Origin: Chitinispirillales bacterium ANBcel5
Lineage (GTDB): Bacteria; Fibrobacterota; Chitinivibrionia; Chitinivibrionales; Chitinispirillaceae
Assembly: GCA_029688955.1 (NCBI GenBank)
Contig: JARUKZ010000014.1
Span: 38,487 to 102,486, forward strand
DNA: 64,000 bases
Direction of reading: 5' to 3'
The notes beneath the pieces were generated by a model, which saw nothing but the letters and a program-made list of their open reading frames with translations, did not search any database and had not been told where the DNA came from. Below are positions 16,144-25,133 of this stretch, one piece after another (position 1 is the first letter of the stretch; every line of letters begins with the position of its first letter). The position numbers and the translations under genes are program-made.

Positions 16144-17388
16144 ATGGAGATGATGCAAAAAGCCCCCAAGTCTATGAGACTTCAAATCGGTCTGTTTGGT
16201 CGAACTAATGTAGGGAAGTCGAGTTTTCTTAATATGATATCCGGTCAGGATGTATCCATTACATCACCACAACCCGGTACAACCACTGATGTCGTAGAGA
16301 AAGCTATGGAGCTTTTGCCTTTGGGGCCCGTTCTTTTTCTGGATACTGCAGGGGTTGATGATTCATCACAGCTTTCTGAAAAAAGAATTAAAAGAACTAA
16401 AGCTGTATTTGAAAGAGCTGATGTATTTGTACTTATTGTGGAAAATGGGATATGGGGTAGATATGAACAACTTGTAAGTGAGGAGTCAAATAAACATAAA
16501 GTACCACTAATTATAATTGTAAATAAGAGTGATATAAAGCCGGTTGCTGATAATTATATCTGTTCTGTTAAAAGGATTACTAAGTACATATGCATTACTT
16601 CATGCAAAAAAGATGAAGAAAGATCTGAATATGTAAATAGTTTTAAAGAACGGTTGGTTGAATGTCTTCCCGAAGAATATTTGAATCCACCGGCCCTGAT
16701 TGGGGATCTCATTCCTCCTGGTGGTGTATCGGTCCTTATAATACCAATCGATCTTCAGGCTCCTAAAGGTAGACTTATTTTGCCCCAGGTTCAGACAATG
16801 AGAGACGCTCTTGATAATAACAGTACTGTTATAGTTGTAAAGGAGAATGAGTATCAGAATACATTTTGTTTGCTTTCAAGAAAACCTGACCTTGTGGTAT
16901 GCGATTCACAGGTAGTGATGAAAATGGTTGCTGAAACACCTCAGGATATTCTCTGCACAACATTTTCGATTCTCTTTGCCAGATATAAAAGCGATCTGAT
17001 AACGGCAGCAAAGGGGGCTGCTCAAATAGATCGACTTAAACCAGGGGACAAAGTTTTAATCGCTGAGGCATGCACTCACCATGCTACCAAAGATGATATC
17101 GGTCGGGTTAAGATACCAGGGTGGCTGCGCCAGCACACAGGGTTTAACTTGGATATTGATGTATGCAGTGGCAGGGACTTTCCGTCCAACTTAAAGGAGT
17201 ATTCACTTGTAATACACTGCGGGGGGTGTATGTTTTCACGAAAAGAGGTTTTAACCCGCTTTTCCAAAGCTCAATACTGGGGTGTTCCGATAACAAATTA
17301 CGGAGTGGCGATATCCTGTCTCCAGGGCGTTATAAAACGTGTTTTAAAGCCTTTCCCTGCAGCTCTTGAGGCTTACGAATCCCTTTAG
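16144..17388 (+). CDS. hydF: [FeFe] hydrogenase H-cluster maturation GTPase HydF
   Basis: A 414-residue scaffold GTPase on which the 2Fe subcluster is assembled before transfer to HydA. The N-terminal GTPase has GRTNVGKSS (19-27), DTAGVDD as G3 and NKSDI as G4. The C-terminal iron-sulfur domain retains the HydF pattern: CTH in EACTHHATKDD, then HCGGC. The length is normal and no domain is missing. HydF, HydG and HydE here follow HydA on the same strand, so maturation and structural genes are probably co-regulated through the read-through at the terminator upstream. The start ATG at 16144 has GGAGAG before it. Confidence 0.96.
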   Translation: MEMMQKAPKSMRLQIGLFGRTNVGKSSFLNMISGQDVSITSPQPGTTTDVVEKAMELLPLGPVLFLDTAGVDDSSQLSEKRIKRTKAVFERADVFVLIVENGIWGRYEQLVSEESNKHKVPLIIIVNKSDIKPVADNYICSVKRITKYICITSCKKDEERSEYVNSFKERLVECLPEEYLNPPALIGDLIPPGGVSVLIIPIDLQAPKGRLILPQVQTMRDALDNNSTVIVVKENEYQNTFCLLSRKPDLVVCDSQVVMKMVAETPQDILCTTFSILFARYKSDLITAAKGAAQIDRLKPGDKVLIAEACTHHATKDDIGRVKIPGWLRQHTGFNLDIDVCSGRDFPSNLKEYSLVIHCGGCMFSRKEVLTRFSKAQYWGVPITNYGVAISCLQGVIKRVLKPFPAALEAYESL

Positions 17389-17465
17389 AGACATAAGATA
17401 ATAAGTGCAAAAAATACAAACACTGTAAGGACAGCGGTAAATGATGCCGTAGATAGGAAAGATTG

Positions 17466-18962
17466 ATGGGTAATTTAAACAAGGAAATGTGGGTAGAAAA
17501 CAGGGTGCGTGAAGACCAGATAAAGAAATATCTTCGCCCCGATGGTAGTGACTTTATTAACGATAAACAAATTGAAACTGAACTTAATAATGGTTCTAAT
17601 CCGGATAATAAGTATATCAGAGATATTATTAGTAAGTCGCTTGCAATTGAGACGCTTACACCTGAGGAGACTGCTGCACTGCTGAATGTAGAGGATCCGG
17701 AGATGTGGAAAGAGATGGAAGTTGCTGCAGGCCAAATAAAAAGAAAGGTTTATGACAACAGAATAGTTACCTTCGCGCCACTTTACCTCAGTACTGCCTG
17801 TGTAAATAACTGTCTTTATTGTGGCTTGAGAACCGATAACAACGCCGTCAGGCGAGGTGTTCTTTCTGTTGAGGAGGTTAAAAGGGAAATAGAGGTTCTA
17901 GCTGGAACAATCGGTCATAAACGATTGATTATTGTGTACGGTGAGCATCCCGAAAGCGACGTCGATTATATGGCCAACACAATGGAGGCTATCTATAATG
18001 TTAAAGCTTCTGTAAAAGGGGGAGAAACATCGATACGGCGGGTTAATGTAAATGCGGCACCTTTGTCTACTGAAGATCTTAAGCGACTTAATCAGATAGG
18101 GATTGGTACGTATCAGGTTTTTCAGGAAACGTATCATCACAATACCTATAACGTGGTTCATCCACCCTCAACGATAAAAGGCAACTTCAGATGGAGGCTT
18201 TATTGTATGCACAGAGCCCTGGAGGCTGGTATTGATGATGTAGGTATAGGCGCATTATTTGGTCTTTATGACTGGAAATTTGAAGTCATGGGCCTACTGC
18301 ATCATGCAATAGAATTGGAGGAAAAGTTTGGTATTGGTCCTCATACTATCTCCTTTCCCAGACTTGAACCTGCTGAAAACACTCCCTTTACATTGAATAG
18401 TAAATACCAGGTAAGTGATGAAGATTTCAGGAAAATAGTTACCGTCCTAAGGCTGGCGGTTCCTTACACCGGGATGATTTTGACCGCAAGAGAAAACAGC
18501 AAAATGAGGAGATCATTGATTCCTTATGGGATTACGCAGACGGATGCATCAAGCAAAATTGGACTTGGCGCGTATAATTCCTATGAGGGATCGAATCAGC
18601 AAGCCGACCGACAACAGTTTATCCTTGGAGATACACGAAGCCTTGATGAAGTCGTCAGAGAATTAGCCCAAATGGGTCATATTACCTCTTTTTGTACTGC
18701 TGGCTATAGGTGTGGAAGAACTGGGCAATGTATAATGGATCTGCTTAGAACCGGAGCTGAAGGGAAATTTTGCAAACTAAACGCGGTTATAACCTATCGC
18801 GAATGGCTTGACGATTTTGCAAGCGATACAACAAAAGAAATCGGTGAGAAAATTATTACCAAAGAAATAGAAGAAATTAGAGAGAAAATGCCTGCCATAT
18901 TTGATGATTTCATGAACTACTATACTAAAACAGCTGAGGGACAGAGAGATCTCTATTTTTAG
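17466..18962 (+). CDS. hydG: [FeFe] hydrogenase maturation radical SAM tyrosine lyase HydG
   Basis: A 498-residue radical SAM enzyme that cleaves tyrosine to supply CO and cyanide as an Fe(CO)2CN synthon. The SAM cluster motif is CVNNCLYC (Cys112, 116, 119). The C-terminal auxiliary cluster region CTAGYRCGRTGQC followed by GKFCKL supplies the second 4Fe-4S and dangler-iron site. The length is that of intact HydG rather than the shorter ThiH. The ATG at 17466 is chosen over the in-frame TTG at 17463; TAGGAAAG precedes it. A 27-bp gap leads to the small unknown gene before hydE. Confidence 0.96.
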   Translation: MGNLNKEMWVENRVREDQIKKYLRPDGSDFINDKQIETELNNGSNPDNKYIRDIISKSLAIETLTPEETAALLNVEDPEMWKEMEVAAGQIKRKVYDNRIVTFAPLYLSTACVNNCLYCGLRTDNNAVRRGVLSVEEVKREIEVLAGTIGHKRLIIVYGEHPESDVDYMANTMEAIYNVKASVKGGETSIRRVNVNAAPLSTEDLKRLNQIGIGTYQVFQETYHHNTYNVVHPPSTIKGNFRWRLYCMHRALEAGIDDVGIGALFGLYDWKFEVMGLLHHAIELEEKFGIGPHTISFPRLEPAENTPFTLNSKYQVSDEDFRKIVTVLRLAVPYTGMILTARENSKMRRSLIPYGITQTDASSKIGLGAYNSYEGSNQQADRQQFILGDTRSLDEVVRELAQMGHITSFCTAGYRCGRTGQCIMDLLRTGAEGKFCKLNAVITYREWLDDFASDTTKEIGEKIITKEIEEIREKMPAIFDDFMNYYTKTAEGQRDLYF

Positions 18963-18989
18963 GTCAAACCAAAGTGGAGGTATTTACTT

Positions 18990-19232
18990 ATGGCTTCAGA
19001 TAAAGGTGTTGATGAACTCGAAAAGCAGTTTGGAGTTAAAATTTTAAGATGTGTAATAACGGGCAAGCGGTGGAAGTTTACAGGTGAAAGGGTATCAAAT
19101 TTTTCAGTTGCAGCACCGTATAAAATTATTGTAAACGAAAAAGAGGGATTTGTTGTATATGGTTGGGAAAAGCTGACCAGTGCACATAAAGGTATTATTG
19201 AGAGGAGACTAAAAAACACAGATGAGTATTGA
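18990..19232 (+). CDS. conserved-looking small protein of unknown function between hydG and hydE
   Basis: An 80-residue protein I do not recognise. It is mixed alpha/beta in character: a charged N-terminus, VKILRCVITGKRWKFTGER as a probable strand pair, KIIVNEKEGFVVYGW as a second, and a basic C-terminal helix. It has a single Cys and no signal peptide or membrane segment. The coding case is good: TGGAGG before the ATG, an 11-bp overlap of its end with the hydE start, and no gap large enough for another function. It could be an assembly factor for HydG/HydE or a regulator; nothing in the sequence decides this. Confidence 0.75.
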   Translation: MASDKGVDELEKQFGVKILRCVITGKRWKFTGERVSNFSVAAPYKIIVNEKEGFVVYGWEKLTSAHKGIIERRLKNTDEY

Positions 19233-20340
19233 TGAGATTATTCAAAAGGAAAACTTCAGTAAAGAGGATATCATAAAAATACTCTCGGTGCGGAAATCTT
19301 CCGAATTAGATAAAATTAAAAAGGCCGCCCAAAAAAAATTATTTGAAAACTGTGGGGCCAAAGTTTATTACCGGGGACTTATTGAATTTTCAAATACCTG
19401 TATAAGGGATTGTAACTATTGTGGTATACGGAAAAGTAACAATTCTGTAAAAAGGTTTTTTCTTGATAAGGAAAATGTAATTGATGCTGCGAAATGGTGT
19501 GCTGATCAGGGATATGGCTCCATTGTTCTGCAATCGGGTGAAAGACAGGACTCTTCATTTATCGATTATATTGAGGAAGTTGTGTGTCAAATAAAAAAGA
19601 TTACCACTTCTGATACTCTACCCCGTGGGTTGGGTATAACTCTATGTGTTGGACAACAGACTAAAGAAGTTTACGAGCGTTTTTACGCTGCTGGTGCTCA
19701 TCGATATCTGTTACGAATTGAGGCCAGTAATAAAGAGTTATTTTCATCAATCCATCCACCAGATCAGAACTTTTCTGAAAGAGTTGATAACCTTTGTATG
19801 CTAAAAGATGTGGGGTTTCAGGTTGGTACCGGTGTTATGATTGGTCTTCCCGGCCAGACTGTGGAGCACTTAGCAGAAGACATACTGTTTTTTAAGGAAC
19901 ATGATATCGACATGATCGGAATGGGTCCCTTTATAGTCCATTCAAAAACACCGATGAGCGTGTATGAAGAAGATAATAAAAAAGGCAGCGAAGCGATTTT
20001 CCAACAATCACTTTTAATGATAGCTGCTTCAAGAATCGTCTTAGGAGACGTTAATATTGCAGCAACAACAGCTCTGCAAGCACTTAAAGATGATGGTAGG
20101 GAACAGGGACTTGATTTCGGAGCAAATGTGATAATGCCACAGCTAACTCCCGTGGAGGTCAGAAAAGACTACTTGCTTTACGAGAATAAACCCTGTGTTG
20201 ATGAAAATAAGGAACAGTGCAGATACTGTCTTGAGAGAAGGATTTTATCACTGGGGCGTGAAATTGGTGTTAATGCATGGGGAGATTCGCAGCATCATAA
20301 AAACAGATTAAAAAATAGTGTATCGGCAGACAATGCATAG
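19222..20340 (+). CDS. hydE: [FeFe] hydrogenase maturation radical SAM protein HydE
   Basis: A 372-residue radical SAM enzyme of the BioB-like subgroup that acts on the HydG product to build the 2Fe unit. The SAM motif is CIRDCNYC (Cys60, 64, 67). GLPGQT and the TIM-barrel strands follow at the usual spacing. A C-terminal Cys cluster (CRYCLERR) is present, which is variable in the family. It overlaps the 80-residue gene by 11 bp, so translation is coupled. It is the last gene of the hydrogenase locus: the next gene is preceded by its own sigma-54 promoter. Confidence 0.96.
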   Translation: MSIDEIIQKENFSKEDIIKILSVRKSSELDKIKKAAQKKLFENCGAKVYYRGLIEFSNTCIRDCNYCGIRKSNNSVKRFFLDKENVIDAAKWCADQGYGSIVLQSGERQDSSFIDYIEEVVCQIKKITTSDTLPRGLGITLCVGQQTKEVYERFYAAGAHRYLLRIEASNKELFSSIHPPDQNFSERVDNLCMLKDVGFQVGTGVMIGLPGQTVEHLAEDILFFKEHDIDMIGMGPFIVHSKTPMSVYEEDNKKGSEAIFQQSLLMIAASRIVLGDVNIAATTALQALKDDGREQGLDFGANVIMPQLTPVEVRKDYLLYENKPCVDENKEQCRYCLERRILSLGREIGVNAWGDSQHHKNRLKNSVSADNA

Positions 20341-20404
20341 CAGTTGGTGAACCAAAAACAGATAAAAATAGTGATAAAAAATTGTATCGCAATTGTTTCA
20401 ATAC

Positions 20405-20433
20405 TAAACGATTGTGTGTTAAAATTAAACGAT
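20405..20433 (+). promoter_or_regulatory. candidate enhancer-binding direct repeat for sigma-54 activation
   Basis: TAAACGAT occurs at 20405-20412 and again at 20426-20433, starts exactly 21 bp apart (two helical turns). The pair lies about 51-79 bp upstream of the sigma-54 promoter at 20484-20498, within the range of activator sites. The role is inferred from spacing only. Confidence 0.35.
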
Positions 20434-20483
20434 GCATTCTCTTAGAATAGAAAATCAGACAGTAAAATCACCACATTTTAAGC

Positions 20484-20498
20484 TGGCATAAGTATTGC
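20484..20498 (+). promoter_or_regulatory. sigma-54 promoter upstream of the PAC2 gene
   Basis: TGGCAT-AAGTA-TTGC matches the sigma-54 consensus TGGCAC-N5-TTGC in 9 of 10 positions, with GG and GC separated by exactly 10 nt. The predicted start near 20510 leaves a very short leader before AGGAGG (20512-20517) and the ATG at 20526. Confidence 0.7.
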
Positions 20499-20525
20499 GT
20501 TGCGGGTGGGCAGGAGGTGATATAT

Positions 20526-21494
20526 ATGTCAAATAATTTAATACCTTTTGAAAACAGTGATATAAAATTTACAAATCCACCAGTACTGATAGCTGCATGG
20601 CCTGGTGTGGGTAATGTAGGTCTTGTGAGTGTTGATTACATCCGAAGAAAATTGCAAGCTAAGCCCCTCGGTGGCATCGATGTGAAATCGTTTTTTATGC
20701 CACATTCCGGACTTGTTGAAAATGGCAGGTTTATTACAGGCGACGCTCCTTTTTGCAGCTTTTATTACAGTACTTCCCCAGACGTGATAATCATGGAAAG
20801 TAATATACAGATGGGAGGAACTGAAGGGGTTTTCCTTCTGCAAAAAGTCTTTGGTGTAGCACGTCAATACAATGTTAAACAGATATTAACAGTTTCTGCT
20901 ATTCCTTATGCAATGAGTCACACTGAAAACTCACAGCTTTATTTTGCAGCTAACAGCAAAAGGATATCTAAAGAGCTCAGGGATAACGGTATAAGTCCTT
21001 TGATGTCTGGTGAAATTAACGGCTTACCTGGGGCGGTGCCTGTAATCGCCTCTTCAAAAGGCCTTGACTCCGCTTGTATTTTAGCCACTATGCCTGTATA
21101 TGCTGGTAATTTTACTTATCCAAAAGCCGCATTACCAGTTATCTCTTCTATTTCAGATATTATAAATTGTTCTATTGATCTGGATGAAGTGAAAAAAAAC
21201 ACTGATAATTTAAATGGACAATTTGAGCAAATCGAGTCACAAATTAAAGAACAGTTACCTAATCTGTTGGGTGGTGAGAAACGAGAGCTACAAAAAGAGC
21301 TGGAACAGATTACCAGTGAATCTATCATCTCAGAGCAGGATATTATAAACAGAAACCAGAGTGAAAAGATAGAGCAGATGTTCGAACAAGTGAAAAAAGA
21401 TCGCAGTAAAGGTATAGAACTAAAGAAATTACTGGATGAGATGGGGGTGTATAGAGACTATGAAGATAGATTTCTTGATCTGTTTAACGAGTAA
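20526..21494 (+). CDS. PAC2-family protein (proteasome-assembly-chaperone-like)
   Basis: A 322-residue PAC2-fold protein. The N-terminal core includes LIAAWPGVGNVGLVSVDY, the family hallmark with its GxGN loop, and EINGLPGAVPVIAS in the middle. The C-terminal 110 residues form a highly charged coiled coil (Glu/Lys/Gln-rich from about residue 225). PAC2 proteins resemble chaperones of archaeal and eukaryotic proteasomes, and the bacterial function is unsettled. An in-frame GTG at 20517 overlaps the ribosome-binding site, so the ATG at 20526 is the start. The sigma-54 promoter suggests conditional expression rather than a housekeeping role. Confidence 0.85.
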   Translation: MSNNLIPFENSDIKFTNPPVLIAAWPGVGNVGLVSVDYIRRKLQAKPLGGIDVKSFFMPHSGLVENGRFITGDAPFCSFYYSTSPDVIIMESNIQMGGTEGVFLLQKVFGVARQYNVKQILTVSAIPYAMSHTENSQLYFAANSKRISKELRDNGISPLMSGEINGLPGAVPVIASSKGLDSACILATMPVYAGNFTYPKAALPVISSISDIINCSIDLDEVKKNTDNLNGQFEQIESQIKEQLPNLLGGEKRELQKELEQITSESIISEQDIINRNQSEKIEQMFEQVKKDRSKGIELKKLLDEMGVYRDYEDRFLDLFNE

Positions 21495-21624
21495 GCCAAT
21501 CAAAAAAAAGGTGCTTGGGAGGTAGCTAAGCTATAGTTGTTTTGTTGGCTCAATTTAAAAAGTATTAATAGAATAATAGCCGGTTACTATGTATTTTATA
21601 GTTAGTGTATCGACTTAATAAGGA

Positions 21625-21672
21625 TAGCTCTGCGGGTCCAGAGCTAAACTCCAATAGGTGTATCAGTTTAGT
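21625..21672 (+). promoter_or_regulatory. two-hairpin structured leader upstream of DAHP synthase
   Basis: AGCTCTG-CGGGTC-CAGAGCT (21625-21644) is a perfect 7-bp hairpin. CTAAACT (from 21643) pairs with AGTTTAG (to 21672) around a 15-nt loop, and the two stems share bases. No T-run follows, so a transcription terminator is unlikely; translation control or simple 5-prime stabilisation is possible. It was not matched to a known riboswitch. Confidence 0.4.
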
Positions 21673-21702
21673 CATTAAGAAGCAAATGTTTAGGAGAGGC
21701 AA

Positions 21703-22731
21703 ATGGGATTTACCCAAATACGAAAGTTACCTACCCCCGAAGAGGTAAAGACAAGTGTAGCGGTTCCTTCAGAGCTAAATGAAATGAAGCAACAACGTGA
21801 TCGGGAAATTCAGGCAGTTTTGCAGAAAAAAGAGGATCGCTTTATAGTTGTAATTGGACCTTGTTCTGCACATGATGAGGCGGCTGTTTGCGATTATGTT
21901 TCCAGACTTGCCAAATTACAGCAGAAGGTGGCAGATAAGCTCATCCTTATTCCCCGCATCTATACTAATAAACCGAGAACTACTGGTCAGGGGTATAAGG
22001 GAATGGCACATCAGCCAAATCATTTAAAGAGTCCCAATATTGCCGAGGGGATTCTTGCAATAAGGAAGATGCACATAAAAGCGCTTAGAGAGAGTGGTTT
22101 GTCTGCAGCTGATGAGATGCTTTATCCAAATAACCATCCTTATCTTGATGATCTTCTTTGCTATGTAGCGGTGGGAGCCCGATCTGTTGAAAACCAGCAG
22201 CATAGACTTACTGCCAGTGGGCTGGATATCCCCGTTGGCATGAAAAATCCAACAAGCGGTGATTTAAAGGTCGCTCTTAACTCTGTACTGGCTGCTCAAA
22301 TACCTCACACCTTCTCTTATAATGGCTGGGAAGTGGCAACAGAGGGAAACCCTTTTTCACATCTGATTTTAAGGGGTTCTATAGACAATTATGGGCGTAC
22401 AATGCCAAACTATCATCACGAAGATTTGATGTTGGCTGCTTCGGAGTATGAGAAGCGGGGGCTGCGAAACCCAACCATTTTTGTTGATACCAATCATGAT
22501 AATTCGGCCAAGAGCTATAAGGAACAGCCCAGAATTGCAAAAGAGGTTCTGCGTAGCAGAAAGCATTCTTCCGCTCTTAAGGACCTTATCCGCGGCTTTA
22601 TGATTGAGAGCTATATTGAAGATGGTGCACAGAAACCCCAGGAAAATGTTTATGGAAAATCCATTACTGATCCCTGTTTGGGTTGGAGTGACTCCGAAAA
22701 ACTTATTATGATGATAGCCGAAAACTGCTAA
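21703..22731 (+). CDS. 3-deoxy-7-phosphoheptulonate synthase (class I DAHP synthase)
   Basis: A 342-residue class I (AroF/G/H type) enzyme that condenses phosphoenolpyruvate and erythrose 4-phosphate, the first step of aromatic biosynthesis. Landmarks: IGPCSAHD, IPRIYTNKPRT (phosphoenolpyruvate-binding Arg/Lys), GARSVENQQHR (the GARTTESQ equivalent) with GMKNPTSGD, and VDTNHDNSAK near the metal site. The N-terminal segment typical of feedback-regulated isozymes is present, but the sensitivity (Phe, Tyr or Trp) cannot be read from sequence. It is a stand-alone gene with a structured leader and AGGAGAGG before the ATG, ending in a hairpin at 22742-22780. Confidence 0.93.
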   Translation: MGFTQIRKLPTPEEVKTSVAVPSELNEMKQQRDREIQAVLQKKEDRFIVVIGPCSAHDEAAVCDYVSRLAKLQQKVADKLILIPRIYTNKPRTTGQGYKGMAHQPNHLKSPNIAEGILAIRKMHIKALRESGLSAADEMLYPNNHPYLDDLLCYVAVGARSVENQQHRLTASGLDIPVGMKNPTSGDLKVALNSVLAAQIPHTFSYNGWEVATEGNPFSHLILRGSIDNYGRTMPNYHHEDLMLAASEYEKRGLRNPTIFVDTNHDNSAKSYKEQPRIAKEVLRSRKHSSALKDLIRGFMIESYIEDGAQKPQENVYGKSITDPCLGWSDSEKLIMMIAENC

Positions 22732-22741
22732 AAAACTCCCC

Positions 22742-22780
22742 TTCTCCGGATATTTACAACTTTAGGGAATATCCGGAGAA
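22742..22780 (+). terminator. hairpin after DAHP synthase
   Basis: TTCTCCGGATATT (22742-22754) pairs perfectly with AATATCCGGAGAA (22768-22780) around a 13-nt loop, 11 bp after the stop codon. No T-run follows, so it may stabilise the 3-prime end or terminate weakly. Confidence 0.6.
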
Positions 22781-23064
22781 ATAAAATCTGCTCTTAATGC
22801 GTAATTCCCTTCGAATAGAAAACAAAAAAAACAGCAGCTTGGACTCTGTTAAATAAATGATAGTTTTGTGCTGGTGATATAAAAATTTGCCATCCTTAGA
22901 ATCGGATCAGTTGATTAAACCAAAGTATAGATAGGTACCTCTTATCTATCTGGAGATTAATTTAAAGGTCAGCCCAAAGACCATACTTTCAAAAAAAGTT
23001 TGCTGGGTGTGTGTCCGCTTAGATGAAAATGTATCAATTACCTAGAATAGCCTCAGGAGGAATA
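22781..23064 (+). other. leader and promoter region of the PrkA-YeaH-SpoVR unit
   Basis: The 280 bp after the hairpin carry a partial inverted repeat (AGATAG and CTATCT, 22929-22951), a small hairpin GGTC-N8-GACC (about 22967-22982) and AGGAGG (23055-23060) before the ATG at 23065. TATAAA at about 22878 is a possible -10 box but lacks a convincing -35. No RNA gene was seen. Confidence 0.4.
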
Positions 23065-25125
23065 ATGGGTTTAAAAAACCGCAGTGATTTGCTGTATCAT
23101 CTTACAGCTGTAAAAAACAAAGAACGTGTGTTTGAGAATGCCTTTCAGGGCGTAGCGCGCATGATTCTTGAGAACCCTATAGACAAAGTCTCTGTAAATG
23201 GTAAGACTACGTATGATTTCAGTATTTTTCGCACCGGTAAAAAACATGTGATCGGTATGTATGATGAAATCAACAGCTTTGTATCATATGTTAAAGATGC
23301 TGCCGAAGGTGGATCATCAGAAGAGATGGCTTTTGTGCTGGTAGGGGAGCCTGGTAACGGGAAAACATTTTTTGTAGAATTTCTCTGTTCCCGGTATAGA
23401 GAATTTCTCAGCCAGGAGAAAAACCGTAAATATACTTTCAGGTTTAAAAATCTGAATAAACTTGGCACTTACGGGAAAATTACAACCATTGAATCACAGA
23501 CCTATGAAGATCCTATGGTTCTTGCGATGAATTTCTTAGAGAGTAAGGATCAGACAAAAGATTTTCTTATTAAAAAGGTAGGATTCACCGAGAAAGATAT
23601 TGAGCAGATATACGATAATTATCGTCCCTTGGGAGCATGTAGCTCTTATATCTGGAGTGAGGTTAGAGAATATACATCTGAAAACATAGACGAGATGCTT
23701 TCATTTGTAGAAATCGTACCCGTCCCACTCTCAGAGAGTTTAGGTACAATTACTGGAAAATATCCTGCAAAAGACAAAATGACCTCTTCTGCAGTTGATT
23801 TACTTGGAGAAGAGTCTATACAGAGACTGTTACATATCAGTGACACCAATAACCCCTATCGTTTCGATCTGAGGCGAGGTGCACTTGCTCGTGTAGCGGG
23901 AGGAGGAATACATTTCAGTGATGAGATCTACAAAAACAAAAAGGATCTTGTGCAGGTATATCTTGGGGTGATACAAAACCGTATGATCGAAGTCGATGGA
24001 TACAAATGGCCAATTGATACTTTAATCATAGCTACCTCAAATAATTCTGAATTCAATCGTTTCCTTTCAGAAAAGGAAGAGGCCCCGATTGTAGACAGAT
24101 GTCGTATTTGTTATGTCTCACATAATACCAACTACAGCCTTCAAAGAGAGCTGACACAGTATGTTATAGGTTCAGAGACCAGAACAACTCTTAATAAAGA
24201 GGTCCTTCATCAGGATCCAAATCTTAACTACGCAGCTTCTATTGCTGTTGTTCTGTCACGTTTGCCAAGGTCGGAAAAACTTACACCGATTGAAATGCTC
24301 AAACTATCTGCAGGAGAAGTGGCTGGAGAAAAAAGTATTAAAACTTTGGCAGAGGTAATTGATACTCTTAATCAGGATACTTCAATTGTTAAAAGGTTTG
24401 GACAAAAAGGGCTTGGACAGAGAAATCTTGGTAGAGCTGTACAGCTTTTGATAGAAAGCTCTGAAACAAATGAAGGTAAATGTGTTTTTGCATATGATGT
24501 ATTTAGAGCTCTTGAACGGGTAGTTCTTGACTATGTTACCGATCCTAATGACAGAAAAAAATATCTTGAGGATCTAAAAATTGCCAAGGGGTTGTATCGT
24601 GAAAGGATTATGACAGAAATGTTTAATGCTTATATGGATGAACCCTATGCGATACGAAAAGATGTTATGAACTATGTAAACATGATAATCGGTATTGATG
24701 CGGAGAATCTTGGCCCCGATAAGATGTGGAAATATAAAGATCCTCAAAATGGGGAACTAAAGGCTTTAAAGATTGATGAAAGGTATATAACTAGCGTTGA
24801 GGAACGGTTAGGACTGAAAACAAGAGAGCAGCGAGATACATTCAGAACCAGTATCAGGAAAATATATGGCCAGAAAATCTCCTTGAACCCGGGATATGAT
24901 TTCATGGACAATCTTGAACTGGTTAAAGCCGTAACAGATGTGCGCCTTAAGAGTGATATCGCCGGAGCAGGAAGTCTGGTTGGTGCTCTTGCCAATAGAA
25001 CAAATGATGAAAATCAAAAACTTTATGATCGTATGATTGAAACGATGTTTAATAAACTTAATTACTGTAATACCTGTGCGCAAAAAACAATAGAATACTT
25101 CTGCACTCAGGAAGATGAGAATTAG
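23065..25125 (+). CDS. prkA: PrkA-family AAA+ serine protein kinase
   Basis: A 686-residue protein with an N-terminal AAA+ domain (Walker A GEPGNGKT, then ATSNNSEFNRFL as the sensor-1-like segment) and the C-terminal PrkA kinase-like domain of about 250 residues, ending in a Cys-containing tail. PrkA proteins couple with YeaH/YhbH and SpoVR in sporulation and stress survival. Some are ATPases or Lon-like proteases rather than true kinases, so the kinase label is inherited. The true start is the ATG at 23065 after AGGAGG; the in-frame ATG at 23023 lacks one. It is followed closely by yeaH-like, spoVR-like and a second PrkA-like gene, forming one operon. Confidence 0.93.
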   Translation: MGLKNRSDLLYHLTAVKNKERVFENAFQGVARMILENPIDKVSVNGKTTYDFSIFRTGKKHVIGMYDEINSFVSYVKDAAEGGSSEEMAFVLVGEPGNGKTFFVEFLCSRYREFLSQEKNRKYTFRFKNLNKLGTYGKITTIESQTYEDPMVLAMNFLESKDQTKDFLIKKVGFTEKDIEQIYDNYRPLGACSSYIWSEVREYTSENIDEMLSFVEIVPVPLSESLGTITGKYPAKDKMTSSAVDLLGEESIQRLLHISDTNNPYRFDLRRGALARVAGGGIHFSDEIYKNKKDLVQVYLGVIQNRMIEVDGYKWPIDTLIIATSNNSEFNRFLSEKEEAPIVDRCRICYVSHNTNYSLQRELTQYVIGSETRTTLNKEVLHQDPNLNYAASIAVVLSRLPRSEKLTPIEMLKLSAGEVAGEKSIKTLAEVIDTLNQDTSIVKRFGQKGLGQRNLGRAVQLLIESSETNEGKCVFAYDVFRALERVVLDYVTDPNDRKKYLEDLKIAKGLYRERIMTEMFNAYMDEPYAIRKDVMNYVNMIIGIDAENLGPDKMWKYKDPQNGELKALKIDERYITSVEERLGLKTREQRDTFRTSIRKIYGQKISLNPGYDFMDNLELVKAVTDVRLKSDIAGAGSLVGALANRTNDENQKLYDRMIETMFNKLNYCNTCAQKTIEYFCTQEDEN

Positions 25126-25133
25126 GGGTTTTG

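Noticed and set aside
20347..20445. Short 32-codon ORF (GTG start) between hydE and the PAC2 gene
   Set aside because: No ribosome-binding site, and it overlaps the candidate activator-binding repeats.
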